DNA of 64,000 nt from Rhabditophanes sp. KR3021 (GCA_963281155.1 CAUJLY010000006.1:124001-188000), one strand, 5' to 3'. Positions 46,401 through 56,772 are shown, numbered from the stretch's first letter. Notes: generated by a model from the sequence alone, not told the origin. Numbers and translations: made by a program.

Positions 46401-46460
46401 ATATCATAATATCGGCAAAAAAGAATTATAGAATTTTTTACACTAAGTTGTACCACCGTG
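43443..46460 (-). mobile_element. CACGGTGGTAC-ended DNA transposon, copy 2 (RAG1/Transib-like)
   Basis: A 3,018-bp element. The ends are CACGGTGGTACA (left) and its complement TGTACCACCGTG (right). Inverted repeats of about 160 bp continue through TCTATAATTTTTTTTTGCCG, AAGTACTTTGCGCAAAAACG and TCAAAGGGGGTCATTTTCAA. The left end lacks about 16 bp relative to the right. A spliced transposase gene runs right to left inside. It is inserted in a scrap of GIY-YIG gene sequence. No target duplication was found (GCATA against CCTTG), suggesting later rearrangement. Confidence 0.85.
43644..45867 (-). pseudogene. RAG1/Transib-like DDE transposase, three exons, two lesions
   Basis: Exons 45867-45724, 45682-45461 and from 45415 onward, with introns of 41 and 45 bp and phase-0 joins. 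Exon 1: N-terminal head (MDYNMSDNSNEASQSINKGG). Exon 2: coiled coil (DQLENIVKDQIGKLENTVK). Exon 3: RNase H-like core, D in ICLVGDKGSTTTK, D in LHLTGDYTFLCAVIG, and 19 residues later C-x2-C (FLCIKCIF), then helical FPFLHILMGIF, an acidic loop, QPKAHFLVSHM and E in YFSEQPIESLHA. The spacing D-19-CxxC is the same as in RAG1. Lesions: a one-base frameshift near 44865 and a TGG-to-TAG nonsense change at about 44046 (KASKY-stop-QKFSG, where paralogues have YWQ). Otherwise complete. Confidence 0.8.
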
Positions 46461-47335
46461 CCTTGCTATTACCTCTGAAAAACATTAAACCTTACAATGT
46501 AATTATAATTGTTACCATCAACACATACCTGTTTTAACATCTTTTTCTTTGATTCCATTTATCTCAGTACGATAGTTGTATTTGAGTAAAAAGGTTCAGC
46601 CCTTTTTATAATTAGCGTCATCAGACCACCCAAAGGATAATTTATGCATGCAGCTTGGAGTGACTCATGACACGTGTCAGCGTTAATTAATTATTCTAAG
46701 ATTATTATGTGTAGTAATCATTTATTGTATTTAATATTTATGTTAATTTTAGTTGTTTAACTTTACATCGAAGTAGGTTAAAAAGAGAGCAGTAAGGATC
46801 TCCTTGGATTAGTGAGTGAAGCTAAGAGGGGTAATTTTATTGAAAGTGTTTTGTCTTATGTTTAAATATTTTTAGTTTAAGTCTTTGTCTAGCATCTCAT
46901 ATTTTACTGTGTAATAAAGTGTTTGTGTATTGCTCTTTGATTTGGTATTTGGCAGTGTCTTCATTTGGTTAAGAAGGTGTCCAAGATCAATTAATTTTTA
47001 CTTATCATTACAAGTATTTTACCTATAATTTAACATCGGAAGAAACTGAACAAAGGATTATTTGAGGCAAATAAAACATTATTAATAAATAAGTTTGAAC
47101 AAGTCTCCGAGTGTCAAACCACGATAAGAAACGATCTCCGACTTCTTGGCTTGTAATTATTCGATCAAACAAAGTTGCTTGGCAACGAATCTTGTGTCAG
47201 TGACATTCGTCTTTTTCAAAACATGTCCAGTATACAATTGTTGGGAGCTAATTAAAGGGGGATCATAAATAATGTACAGGTACAACACATCCAATTCCCT
47301 ACCCAAATACACCCACTGCCAAAAGAAAACTCAAA
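46461..47335. other. Intergenic, possible old LTR remnant
   Basis: The stretch 46665-47270 contains palindromic TGACACGTGTCA and AATAAA-like signals, which is suggestive of a solo LTR, but I found no matching second copy or flanking duplication. No coding frame recognised. Confidence 0.25.
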
Positions 47336-47965
47336 TCAAGCAAGGTATTGGTACAGATCACGCTCATTTGCATCTCTCTTAATGTAACCCTTTTCAATGA
47401 GGACATCGATACTTCTTTTGATATGAGAAATTTCAGGCTTGAAGCGCTTCTTTACAACTCCTACCACATCAGACACCAATTGTTGGTGACGCATTTCTTT
47501 TCTGGTTTTCATGATATGGACAATGACTACTTTCAGTTTGAGCTCCTTGGCAGACTCAATACTAGCATTCTTCTCTGAGTCATCTTTCTTTTGGAAAGTA
47601 GAAACAGTACTGTCCTTAGTGGCATAATTTTACGAATGGCACCGGTATCTAAAGTTACTCCCATATACACGTAAGATTACAATGTTTCACTGATAAGTCC
47701 CGAGTTAATAGATTGATTATTTCTTTCCTTCTCAATCAGTTGAAGGACAGTGGTGACGAGAGAGGGGGAGAATTTGTTGAGGAGTTGAATCTTATACTCA
47801 GTAACCAACATATTGATGATAAAACGAACATCATGAGAGCCTTACTCTAATTTGCGATTGATCCAATGTCTGTTTAAGTAACGGCAAATTCCATCAGTGA
47901 CAACAGAAGACAATAAAAAGTTGATCCAAATTGGATGGTACTCTCTCAACAGATTAGCAAATCTC
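47335..47965 (-). pseudogene. Cullin (CUL1-like) pseudogene with internal deletion
   Basis: Minus strand. The 5' part matches an early cullin-1 region: VTDGICRYLNRHWINRKLE, then VTTVLQLIEKERNNQSINSG and SYVYMGV, with stops after KLE and SETL. It jumps directly to the C-terminal Nedd8/winged-helix domain: FQKKDDSEKNASIESAKELK, VIVHIMKTRKEMRHQQLVSD and FKPEISHIKRSIDVLIEKGY, ending DLYQY. Some 400 residues between are missing, in a different frame. No intron is visible over the joined segments, so it may be a retro-copy or a deleted duplicate. Cullins are scaffold subunits of RING ubiquitin ligases. Confidence 0.82.
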
Positions 47966-48250
47966 TCCACCAACTAAATCTGAACCGGGATTTGGCAGTG
48001 TGGTGTCATTAGTGTCAGTATGATTGGATGGTTGTAGGTCTCTGGTTCCTCTGACCTTCATTCCAATAGAATCTTGTGTACTTGAGGACTTTGAGATGCA
48101 ATAAATGTAGACGCCACTAAAAAGTATCGATGTAATATGTTTTGATATAAATGTTACTTACGTGTAGTCCATAGAATTTTGTCCTTATTGATGTTGGCAG
48201 ATGTAATAGAATGCATTTTATAAGATTGACGATAAAAAAAGGATCTGGAA
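47966..48250 (-). other. Possible upstream exons of the cullin pseudogene
   Basis: A start-like MHSITSANINKDKILW, a 55-bp GTAAGT...TTTTTAG intron and further sequence with stops precede the cullin block. I see no family match, so this is left as a possible 5' fragment. Confidence 0.25.
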
Positions 48251-48691
48251 TAGATGGAAATCAATAGAAAATATTAGTTCTAAAAAAAGCAACTTCTGAT
48301 GACAAATTTAAAAGAATATTTGACGACACAGCTGCAATAATTTGGTAAATGTCGGATATGCCCATGGTGATAGCATGTCCTTTCCTTGTATTTCTATCCC
48401 ACTATTATCTCTTACACCGATTGTATATGTTAATGTGTTATTTGCAATGTAATAAAGTTAATTCTCTATATTCTATTCCACAATCACATTTTCATATCAA
48501 ACTTTAAGTCTTTATCATATCTTATACCATTCTTATATCAAAGCACACTTTTGAATTGACAATCTATGCGTAGATTGTTGGCATCCATACAAGCACGCTC
48601 TCGGTGCCTAATCTAGGTTACAAGCACACAGCTATGTTCCAACTTTTTCTCAATTTCAAATGCACATTTTATCACATAAACCTTATCTAAA
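48251..48691. other. Intergenic
   Basis: Nothing recognised. Confidence 0.35.
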
Positions 48692-49003
48692 ATGGGCATG
48701 GATCAAGATTGGAAAGCGTATATTAATAGGACTTATTTTTGTATAAGAATGATATGCCATCTTCTTGAATTGAAGTATCTAAAAAAGAAATATCCATCTG
48801 AAGAAATTGCTATCAATATCAAATGTATTTTTGTAGATGCTCTCGATGAGCAAATTATTAATCCTAAATCTGGCGAAACATCATTCGATATCGTGTCTCT
48901 CATGCATCATCCAGACACAAATAAAGAAGTCGCTGATCTAATTTTAAAAGATTTTTATGATTTATATAATTCTAATGGATATTCTGAATATGATCTAAAC
49001 TGA
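48692..49003 (+). CDS. Uncharacterised 103-aa protein
   Basis: A short intact ORF (MGMDQDWKAYINRTYFCIRM... ending EYDLN). Acidic, alpha-helical composition, one Trp, no signal peptide, no membrane helix, no motif I recognise. It could be an exon of a larger gene. Convergent with the EB-module remnant. Confidence 0.4.
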   Translation: MGMDQDWKAYINRTYFCIRMICHLLELKYLKKKYPSEEIAINIKCIFVDALDEQIINPKSGETSFDIVSLMHHPDTNKEVADLILKDFYDLYNSNGYSEYDLN

Positions 49004-49024
49004 TTAATGACCTTCTACTTTTGC

Positions 49025-49470
49025 CTATTTCGTGATTTTTTGATAAATAAACTTACCACCTATACATATTGAATACGTATTACAAGCTCGTCCAGGTTGT
49101 CTTAATTGATTAGTCCACAGTGCTTCAGAATTAACTAAGTCAGCACCCGGTCCATAATTAGTAAAAGGTTGACATCTTCCATTAACATTTTGTTGATTCA
49201 TTGGACATGTACATATTCCTCCTAAACAAAATGAATTACCCCACAATATCTTTGACAAGTTCCTAATAATTCACATAAAGCATCACAACTTTGTCCAGAT
49301 AGAATTGTTAATGAGGGTAATATTGTTGTAATCGGTGAAATATTAACACATAACATTCCAGAAGGTGTTTGGTTTGCTGGGCATACACCACCAGGATTTA
49401 CTATGGAATCTTTGCCAAGACAAACTCCATCTATTATTATATCCTTTCTTATTATTGATCAAATTGAGTC
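49025..49470 (-). pseudogene. EB-module (Cys-rich) secreted protein remnant
   Basis: Reads GVCLGKDSIVNPGGVCPANQ, then SGQSCDALCELLGTCQRYCG, and in a second frame SFCLGGICTCPMNQQNVNGR and CNTYSICIGG. The C-x-C/CxxC pattern is the nematode EB module (disulfide-rich extracellular domain). A frameshift at about 49250 breaks the module after TCQRYCG. The last part ends at a GTAAGT, with no recognisable following exon. Likely a fragment of a larger gene. Confidence 0.65.
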
Positions 49471-50281
49471 CATGTAATGTGAGTTTGATAAGATAATTTG
49501 TAATAAATATAAAAATATATCAGTATCTAATTGTTTTAGTAACAGGCATTAAATCAACAATAATATAAGAATGCAAAATGATTAAAACCAATATTGATTA
49601 CCGAGGATAAAAAGTAACTTGACGGCAAAGAATATAATAATATCCAATTCTTAATAGCACAAATGTATAAAGTAACCATCAGAACAATTTATTAGGAGTT
49701 GCTTTGTGGAATATTTTATCATCCCAGCATTTAGTCTCTTCTATTTTCATCAAAATGATTTCTTATTACATATGTAGCAAAAGTAAAATTAAGTAACTCC
49801 AGAAGATCATCAGCAATAGTATTCAAATTGATTTTCCTAATTTTCAAGCAAAGTTAATGCATTTTGTTCGAAGTAATGTCATCACAGATCATTTGGAATA
49901 CATGTTGTGCAGAAGATTTTAATGATTTAATCTTATTATCATGTACTACCTCAATAATAGCTTTAGTGGAATGCAAGCATTTTATATTTTTAATTGAAGC
50001 AAAAATAAAATATATTCTTCATTTTGTGTAGGGATTTCCACATCTCATTAAATTTAGTCAATTAATGAAATACAATTTAAAGTCAAACTTGTAGCATAGT
50101 CCAATCTTATAATTTGCCTCTTCTGCAATAGACACAGTTAAATAATGGTGTATTGTTCAATATTATGCCTTCCTTGATTATTATTGATGTAATAATAAAT
50201 GTTTAAGATAAGCTAGTTTAAAGTTGTTTTTGTTGTATTGTGACTAAATTTGTAAATTTTTTTTAATTTTTGGGTCAAACT
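49471..50281. other. Intergenic with a weak coding-like stretch
   Basis: The minus strand at about 49750-50020 reads AIIEVVHDNKIKSLKSSAQH, a stop, and IADDLLELLNFTFATYVIRN. A decayed exon is possible but I cannot name it. Confidence 0.25.
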
Positions 50282-50351
50282 GGAGGCATTACCTGTAGTG
50301 AGTATCCGCGCCTGTCACGTGCGAGACCAGGGTTCGATTCCCTGGCTGGGA
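50282..50351 (+). tRNA. tRNA-Asp(GTC) remnant
   Basis: GTGAGTATCCGCGCCTGTCA, with CACGTGCGAGACCAGGGTTC and GATTCCCTGGCTGGGAG following, matches the D-arm end, anticodon arm (GTC), T arm (B box GGTTCGATTCC) and 3' acceptor strand of tRNA-Asp. The T stem (CAGGG/CCCTG) and anticodon stem (5 bp) pair. The 5' acceptor strand does not pair with GCTGGGA (TCCCAGC would be expected), so it is a pseudogene or the head of a tRNA-derived repeat. Confidence 0.7.
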
Positions 50352-50957
50352 GTATTTTTGGTTCATTGGATTAAATAGAACCTAACCACTTTCATCACCG
50401 AATGACACTTTTTCACTCTTTTATTCCATTTCAACCTAAATTAGAGAGTTAAAGATGTTTTTAACTAAAAACAATAGGATAATAGTAACAACAAGTATAT
50501 ACATCTCCAATAAGAAGAATAGATATCCACAGGTATGTTTTGTCGACATCCAAATAAATAAAAGAAAAGACAGAGATAATTATTCAAAATATTTAAGGCA
50601 AATAGTGCACAATAAAAGTTATTTGAATAGTTAATTGCTTAAATTACAGTTATTAATTAGCCACACAATAACTAAATTATCGACAAAATTGAATATGAAC
50701 TTGATCAAACCTTTGCAATCTCTTTTCAGACTGTAAATTCTGTTTATAAGAGATACTTTTAACCTCGCTCCAAAGTTGTGTAACAGAATTAGAATAATGG
50801 ACATTTATTTACCTTTGTTTTAATTATCAACTTTTGTGTAAATAAGCAGTAGATTAATTTACAGCAATAAAATATTATCTTTGACACTTATTATGTAGCT
50901 AATTAATTGTAAACTAAATTGATGTTGTAAAAGAATGTAATGTTTATTATGCAAAAA
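50352..50957. other. Intergenic between tRNA remnant and 5S
   Basis: AT-rich, nothing recognised. Confidence 0.35.
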
Positions 50958-51075
50958 GCTTACACCACTACGGATTCCCAGGACGTCTCCGATCCAAGTA
51001 CTAAGGTAGCTCGAAGTTGATTCACTTCTCAGATCGAACGGGATGAGGTGCTTTCAACATGATATGAGCGTAAGC
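50958..51075 (-). rRNA. 5S ribosomal RNA
   Basis: 118 nt on the minus strand. It starts GCTTACGCTCATATCATGTT, has the internal control segments (AGTACTTGGATCGGAGACGT is strongly conserved, and CCCGTTCGATCTGAGAAGT) and closes GGTGTAAGC, which pairs with the 5' end. The 3' side continues to a TTTTT terminator (AAGCTTTTTGC). It matches nematode 5S in nearly all core positions, with changes around position 45-60. It appears as a single gene, not in a tandem cluster, with no spliced-leader gene nearby. Confidence 0.9.
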
Positions 51076-52290
51076 GATAATGCATATCAACAAAATGTGT
51101 TTAAAATAAAGAGACTTTTGGGTACGCCAGCTCGAATGGGTTACCAATGCAAGGAGAAATAGGAATATTCCAATGAGTTTAATTTTAACAAAATCATTCC
51201 AAAATAATAATTGGTTTGTTTTAATCACCAAGATCTGATTGATAAACACAATATTTTAAAATCGAACAAATAATGTGTGGGTGATTTGGCATTTGCAAAT
51301 TTAGTTTGAACAAACTAAAAAGTGTAATTCGTAATCAACGTAATTATGAATCTAATACAACATAGTAAAGTCGATTTGAGTACATTTTCAACAATTAGCA
51401 AATTAAAGAATGATAGTGTTCCTGTTTTTATCAATTATGCAACAGCGAAGTTCATTCGGTAATTATAACGGAAGTTCCTTTTAAACAAATTGTGAAGCTT
51501 AATCATTTGAAACTATTGTACTTATCTGAATGTTAGTTATGTATTTTCGTATACCTTTTGGTTCCCAATCGAATACAATCCATAAATTTGGGGAGTTGGA
51601 ATATGGGTAATACTATTTTTGATGTTTCGTAGAAATTCTATTGAATAAATAAAATGTATTATTATCTCTCTGTGTCCTTTTTTGTTCATAATAACTTCCA
51701 TTGCACACAACATCTTTAATTAAAATAATACTTTGATTACATGATTTATGCCCCTTATTAATACTCAAATGTTGCACAGTTCAATTCTCTAATTGTTTTC
51801 TCTTACAAGCAAATGATAATATTCGAATTATCTTATTTAAGTTACCTATTCCACTCTACTACCTTTATTGATGGCATGGAGTACGCTGTTAATTTGAGAG
51901 GATAAACAATCCAAATAAAATAATTAATAAATAAGCTCCGGCTGTCGATTAATAACCTTGTTCAAACTTTGAATCAAATATGCAACAGAATAAAAAGATA
52001 GTCCGGTATCAATAGATGTGAATTTAGGAAACATTGTGCTCGATGTATGCTATGGATTGCGTTCTAATTCACTTACAAGTCTGAATTTAATTATTCGGGT
52101 ATTAAAACAACAACACACATGTTTTCATTTCCAATGAATAACTTGACAATCAAAAGAAATATTCCAAATCTTAAAGAATTAATTTACAACAAATGCTTGG
52201 CATAGTAACTTTATCTGACGTTGATGTCAACCAATGTTATAATGCAATACAAAATTCAACAAAGAAGTTGCTGAACGTAGACTTTTTATT
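51076..52290. other. Intergenic
   Basis: AT-rich spacer with no coding frame. Nothing recognised except the 5S promoter side. Confidence 0.4.
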
Positions 52291-52292
52291 TT

Positions 52293-52455
52293 TTGAAGCC
52301 ACAAGTACCTTCCGATCCTTCTAAAATGTTTTTATAAAATTCATGTCTTTTCCACTGTTTCTGTGTGTAATATGAAATTCCTTCAATAATGGATATTCAT
52401 CAGTAAAATTGAAATCGCTTAAATCAAAATTGATACCTTCAACATAAGAATTGTA
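52293..52455 (-). pseudogene. Short coding-like fragment, unknown
   Basis: Reads YVEGINFDLSDFNFTDEYPL and, after a frame slip, IEGISYYTQKQWKRHEFYKN and ILEGSEGTCGFKK with stop. It resembles a last exon of a protein with a Gly-Cys-Gly end, but I do not recognise the family. The frame slip suggests decay. Confidence 0.25.
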
Positions 52456-52500
52456 AGTTTATGAAGAAAAATAAAAGGCTTTCTTTGTTATTCTGAATTT

Positions 52501-52779
52501 TTAGCTACTTTTATACATCCTCATTAAGTTTGTTATAAGAAGCTCTTGTTTGATTGAAACGGTTTTGTTATCAGACGATCGCGTATATGTGAATGTGCAA
52601 ATACTATCATCAATTGTTGGTATTGTAATAACGGTTGTGGCTAGAACATTGCTAGGAGGATTAATATCAGTGCCATCGTAAATGAATGAAAATACAAATT
52701 CTGTTCCATTTGAATCTACTGTGTTTCCAACATTAGCAAATAATGAAATAGTTAAAAAAATAAATATACTCATCTTCAT
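52501..52779 (-). CDS. Secreted IgGFc-like N-terminal domain fragment
   Basis: A 92-aa frame with a signal peptide (MKMSIFIFLTISLFANVGNT) followed by GTEFVFSFIYDG and CTFTYTRSSDNKTVSIKQEL. These match the N-terminal domain pattern of nematode IgGFc-binding-like extracellular proteins. The same pattern recurs at 61360-61570. The gene ends soon after at YKSS-stop. It could be a truncated duplicate or exon 1 of a broken gene. Confidence 0.45.
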   Translation of the reverse strand: MKMSIFIFLTISLFANVGNTVDSNGTEFVFSFIYDGTDINPPSNVLATTVITIPTIDDSICTFTYTRSSDNKTVSIKQELLITNLMRMYKSS

Positions 52780-53871
52780 CGTAGTTTATTTGATGTTCTG
52801 AATTTCTAATTCTTAATTATACTCAATTTTATCAGTTTTAATAACAATATAAAAAATTATGATTAATCTATATGAATTATCATTATTATTGATTTATTTG
52901 AATATCATCAATAAATATCAACTTAGGGTAAGAATACATTTTTTACTGATTGCAAAAGTAATTAACCACGTTTGATAAAATATGTTTAGTTTCATTTAGA
53001 TAAATGCAAATAAATTAGTTGGAGTCATTAACTAATAAGTTTGTTTTTGTTAATTTGAAATGAATTAGATGCAACGTTTTTATTATTGCATTATTTGTTT
53101 AAATATCTCGTTTATATGAATTAAACTTCTCTAATGTTATTTGGTATTGCTGGCATTAACTTTGATTGCTTTAGATGGCGAGACTTAATTGGCTATTTTT
53201 ATGAATTTTTCATCCTCAGTATCAAGTTTTATCTATCTTTATAATACAATAAATTTATTATTTCAATTTGTGTTTTCTAATATCTTTAATTGTGTGTACT
53301 TTTATATAATATATTAATAATAAAGTATTCAATAGCATCCTCATATCCATATGCTTTTTTGCAATCAACATACAAAACGGAATTACAATTAAACTGAGGA
53401 TTGCTCCATTGAATGCTAAGGAAGGATTCCTTTGGTCAAATGAAAGAAAAGGAATTTACATTCCCTTCAACCGACTTATTAACTAATTTTTTTACTAAGC
53501 TTTCTAAAGCTTACAACGATTATTTAGAAATGTAACTTTCCAATAATTTTTATGCGAATGTATTGCTTCATATGACTTTATTTATACTTGTATTAAAAAC
53601 AAATAAAATATTTTAATTAAACTCTTCTCATTTGTTACTTTTAAAAACAAAGCATAAATTTTGCAAAATAATTATTAAAAGGCAAAAACAAATATGAGGT
53701 TATGTAAAAAATAAGTTGGAACATTTTAAATAAAGTACTACTCAAAATGTTTCCGAATTGTTTAAACTGAATTCTTGACAATTTAAATATGCACTTAATT
53801 AGACAACATGAATTAAAAATAGATGCTTTGCAAATAAAAGAACTTTCCACACGACAATATTTTATTTCAAA
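52780..53871. other. Intergenic
   Basis: AT-rich. One 69-codon frame on the minus strand (53641-53850) has no motif. Nothing else recognised. Confidence 0.35.
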
Positions 53872-54998
53872 TTATAACCAAATTTTGGAACTTGAACAAT
53901 TCGCATGTGGTAATTTTATATCCATAATACTCCAGGTTTTGTTATCTTTGTTGTATGATTGAATTTTGTCTCCACCTCCTGCAACAATAATAGATGTTTC
54001 ATTTTCGATAGATTTTGCTCCATAAACAGGATTAGTCAAATTTGCAAGTTTATCCCATTTGTTATTTCTTATATCGTAAATTTGACACAATGGTTGAACA
54101 TTTCCACCTTCTGAACATGTAATTGCATATTCAAACACAGACAGAGCAGTATCAAATGTTCTAGTTGGAATATCAGCCAAAAAACTCCATTTACCCTCAC
54201 GTGGATCAAATCTAAAGACTTTATTTATTTAATTAGTGTCTTTAATTACCTTTGAAACTTGGTAGACCAAACATCTCCTACAGCATAAATAACTGAATCG
54301 TGACAAATGATTTGTTGTAATAATTTTGGAGCACCAATCCATTTCATTTTTTCAGGTTCGAAACTAAATATAAAATAAATGTAAATATTGCCGTACTTAC
54401 TATTCAACAGTGTCAATTGTAGTCCAATTTAATACTCCACCAATAACATAAATTCTATTTGAGTGAGCAACAGATGAATAACAATATTTGTCAGAAGTCA
54501 TTTCCAATGAAAGAACTTCAGATTTGTTACTTTTCAAATTGTACCTAAGAATACTTAGTTATTAATTAAAACTGAAAACATACTTTTCGATTTTTTTGCT
54601 ATTTTCATCTCCTAATACAAATACATTATTTCTTATTTTTTCTGAGCAATGCCATCTTTTTCCAATAGATAAATTTCCAATTCTTTTTATTGAATTTTGT
54701 TTTATATCAATTTCAACAACTGATTGATTTGAATTAAACCCTCAACTTAAAAAATATAATTATTTATTAATTCAAGACTTACACAAGATCATTTTTGAAT
54801 AACTATTTTTTGAAAATATGCTGCTAACGACAGCTTTTTTATTCACATTCCATTCATTTAATTTAACCTAAATAAATAATTAAAAGTTTACTCAAAATTA
54901 ACGCACTCTTATATCAGGCAAGTTTAACTCAATCTGAACTTGCAAAAAAGCGACATTCTTATCCCATCAATTTTAAAATCATCTCCAGAATGAACGTA
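53872..54998 (-). pseudogene. BTB-kelch gene, BTB part truncated by transposon
   Basis: The kelch part is well preserved over several exons with 40-50 bp introns: FNSNQSVVEIDIKQNSIKRI, KKIEKYNLKSNKS, VAHSNRIYVIGGVLNWTTID, YFEPEKMKWIGAPKLLQQII, then RFDPREGKWSFLADIPTRTF and SIIVAGGGDKIQSYNKDNKT ending KIWL. The intron joins keep frame. Upstream, at 54840-54998, BTB-like HSGDDFKIDG and (in another frame) LQVQIELNLPD match the paralogue at 26750-26850, but the BACK region is nearly gone, and the sequence is cut at 55000 by transposon copy 3. Adaptor for cullin-3 ligases by family. Confidence 0.72.
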
Positions 54999-54999
54999 C

Positions 55000-56772
55000 C
55001 ACCGTGGTACATATTGTCTCTTGTAATTTTATGGTGAAATATTGGTATATTCTTGTTCGGGAGGTAAAAATTAGTCGATTTATGAAGATTAAAAAAAATT
55101 TGACGTAACACTGTTTTTGTGACATGCCCATGAAGAAAGACTTCTAAGAAATAAAATTTATTGCCAACAAATGATTTTCTATCATCGAAATGGCTTTAAG
55201 AACCTTTTTAAAGAGTTTATTAACATACTGGACCTTTGCTATGTCGTTTTGGGATAACATGCCAAAGACATATTCTACCAATAGGGAACAAAATAATATT
55301 TTGAAACAAAAACATTGAAAGTAAATACTTTTGAAATAAATTTGAAATCAACAACGATATAATGGCCAACATTCCACATAACGAGCCTTCTAGAAATGTG
55401 TTACATGACAATCTGGCTAAGGCAAATGCAATTAATCCAAGAATGAACCAGTTGGTAAATATTGCTTTCCTTTTTTAAGTTTATTTAGAAATGATTACTT
55501 AGTATTATCACGGTGCTTGTTTATTGAGAGATGAACGTGACGATTGGAAAAGTAAATACAATGATTTGAAAGATGTAGTATTAATTCAAATTAACGAAGA
55601 AAGGAATTAGAGGAAAAATAGTCTTATTACAAAAAGATATTACCAAATTGACACTTTAAAGAGATAAAATCAAACGCAAGTGCAAAGTAAGTCTAAAAGC
55701 ATGATTTCACATATTATTCAATTTTTACAGCATGAGATGAAGAATAAAAATGACAATAGATTGATAGTGCTCAATTTGAAAACTGATATAGGACATTTAA
55801 AAAAAAGAACAGTGACTTATCAAAAGAACCGCGATGAAGTTGTTGAAGAAGATATTGAAGAAGACATAGAAGAAGACACTGAAGATCAACATACCGATAA
55901 ATCGGCTGATGATGATGAAGAAGAAGAACTTCAGCCTTTAAGAGTAGCAGTGCCAAAATTGTTAGACATATTTGATAACAATCTCAGGAAGACTGGAGCA
56001 TCAGCTTCTGAATTCTGGCAAAAATATTTCAAAAATCTTGGATAAATATGATTCTTTGTTTGTGGATTTGAATTTGGAACTAGAAGATTTGCCAATGTTA
56101 ACTGCTTACGAGATGATCTTCAAAACTTTAAAAAATGTAAAGGATTTAGCTGTTGCTAGAGAATTAAATGAAGAAGAGTTAACAAAAGCAAAAAAAGCTA
56201 TTAAATCTTTCAAAATTGCTATTTCAAAGAAGTTGTTACGTATAAAAGTACAGCCCAAAGCGCATCTTCTTATCTCTCACATGCCAGACCAGCTTCAAAG
56301 ATTCAAGTCAATGTCTTACTTTAGTGAACAGGCAATCGAAAGTTTACACGCGAGTGTGAGCATGAATATGTATAGAGTTACGGCCTGTGGTAAAAGTAAA
56401 AAGTTAGTCTACCTAATGAATTTGGAAAATCAGAGAGCATCGTTTAACGATATCAAAAATTCATTATAATTTTACCTTCAAAATTCCTTTTATAACTACT
56501 TTTTTGTAAAGTTTTCTTATAAAAATATATATTTCTTCATTGGCATGTATCTTTTACACTGGCGTAATTTTTGAGCAATGTTAAATTATTTTCTTATGTA
56601 AAATTAGGAGGGCTTTCAGAATTTACATATTAGAGTTCATGAAATACGATTTTTACGGAGATATGAGCAAACCATGAAAACATGTAATAGCACATATCTC
56701 ATGTTTTACCCGTCTATTGTAAAAAATAAAAATAGCATCTTGTAGAGGAGCAAAAACTGAACAAAATGGCAT
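55000..56772 (+). mobile_element. CACCGTGGTAC transposon, copy 3 (right end truncated)
   Basis: Nearly identical to copy 1 over 11140-12540, including the GAGATGAACGTGACGATTGG region and the C-terminal transposase. The left end CACCGTGGTACATATTGTC is intact, but inner left repeat sequence is missing. The right side runs through the inner repeat to AACAAAATGGCAT and then stops; no CACCG end is present. It interrupts the BTB end of the kelch gene at 54999. Confidence 0.83.
55512..56469 (+). pseudogene. Transposase remnant of copy 3
   Basis: Same organisation as copy 1: coiled-coil start, acidic loop (EEDIEEDIEEDTEDQ), and the tail LLISHMPDQLQRFKSMSYFS and EQAIESLHASVSMN. Differences: an indel and stops in the coiled-coil exon, and a 14-bp deletion at about 56022 (between CTGGCA and AAAATATTTC) that removes the SGEN block and shifts the frame from the first to the second ORF. 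Catalytic core absent as in copy 1. Confidence 0.78.

Noticed and set aside
46620..47270. Solo LTR retrotransposon end
   Set aside because: Palindromic TGACACGTGTCA and an AATAAA signal were noted, but no partner LTR, duplication, primer-binding site or polymerase fragment was found.
18020..49470. Alternative genetic code explaining the in-frame stops
   Set aside because: Intact genes (UGT, Hsp70, BAF, COMT) use all codons normally and end at ordinary stops, and many lesions are frameshifts, which a recoding would not explain.
50900..51400. Spliced-leader RNA gene next to the 5S gene
   Set aside because: No match to a nematode SL exon on either strand around the 5S gene.
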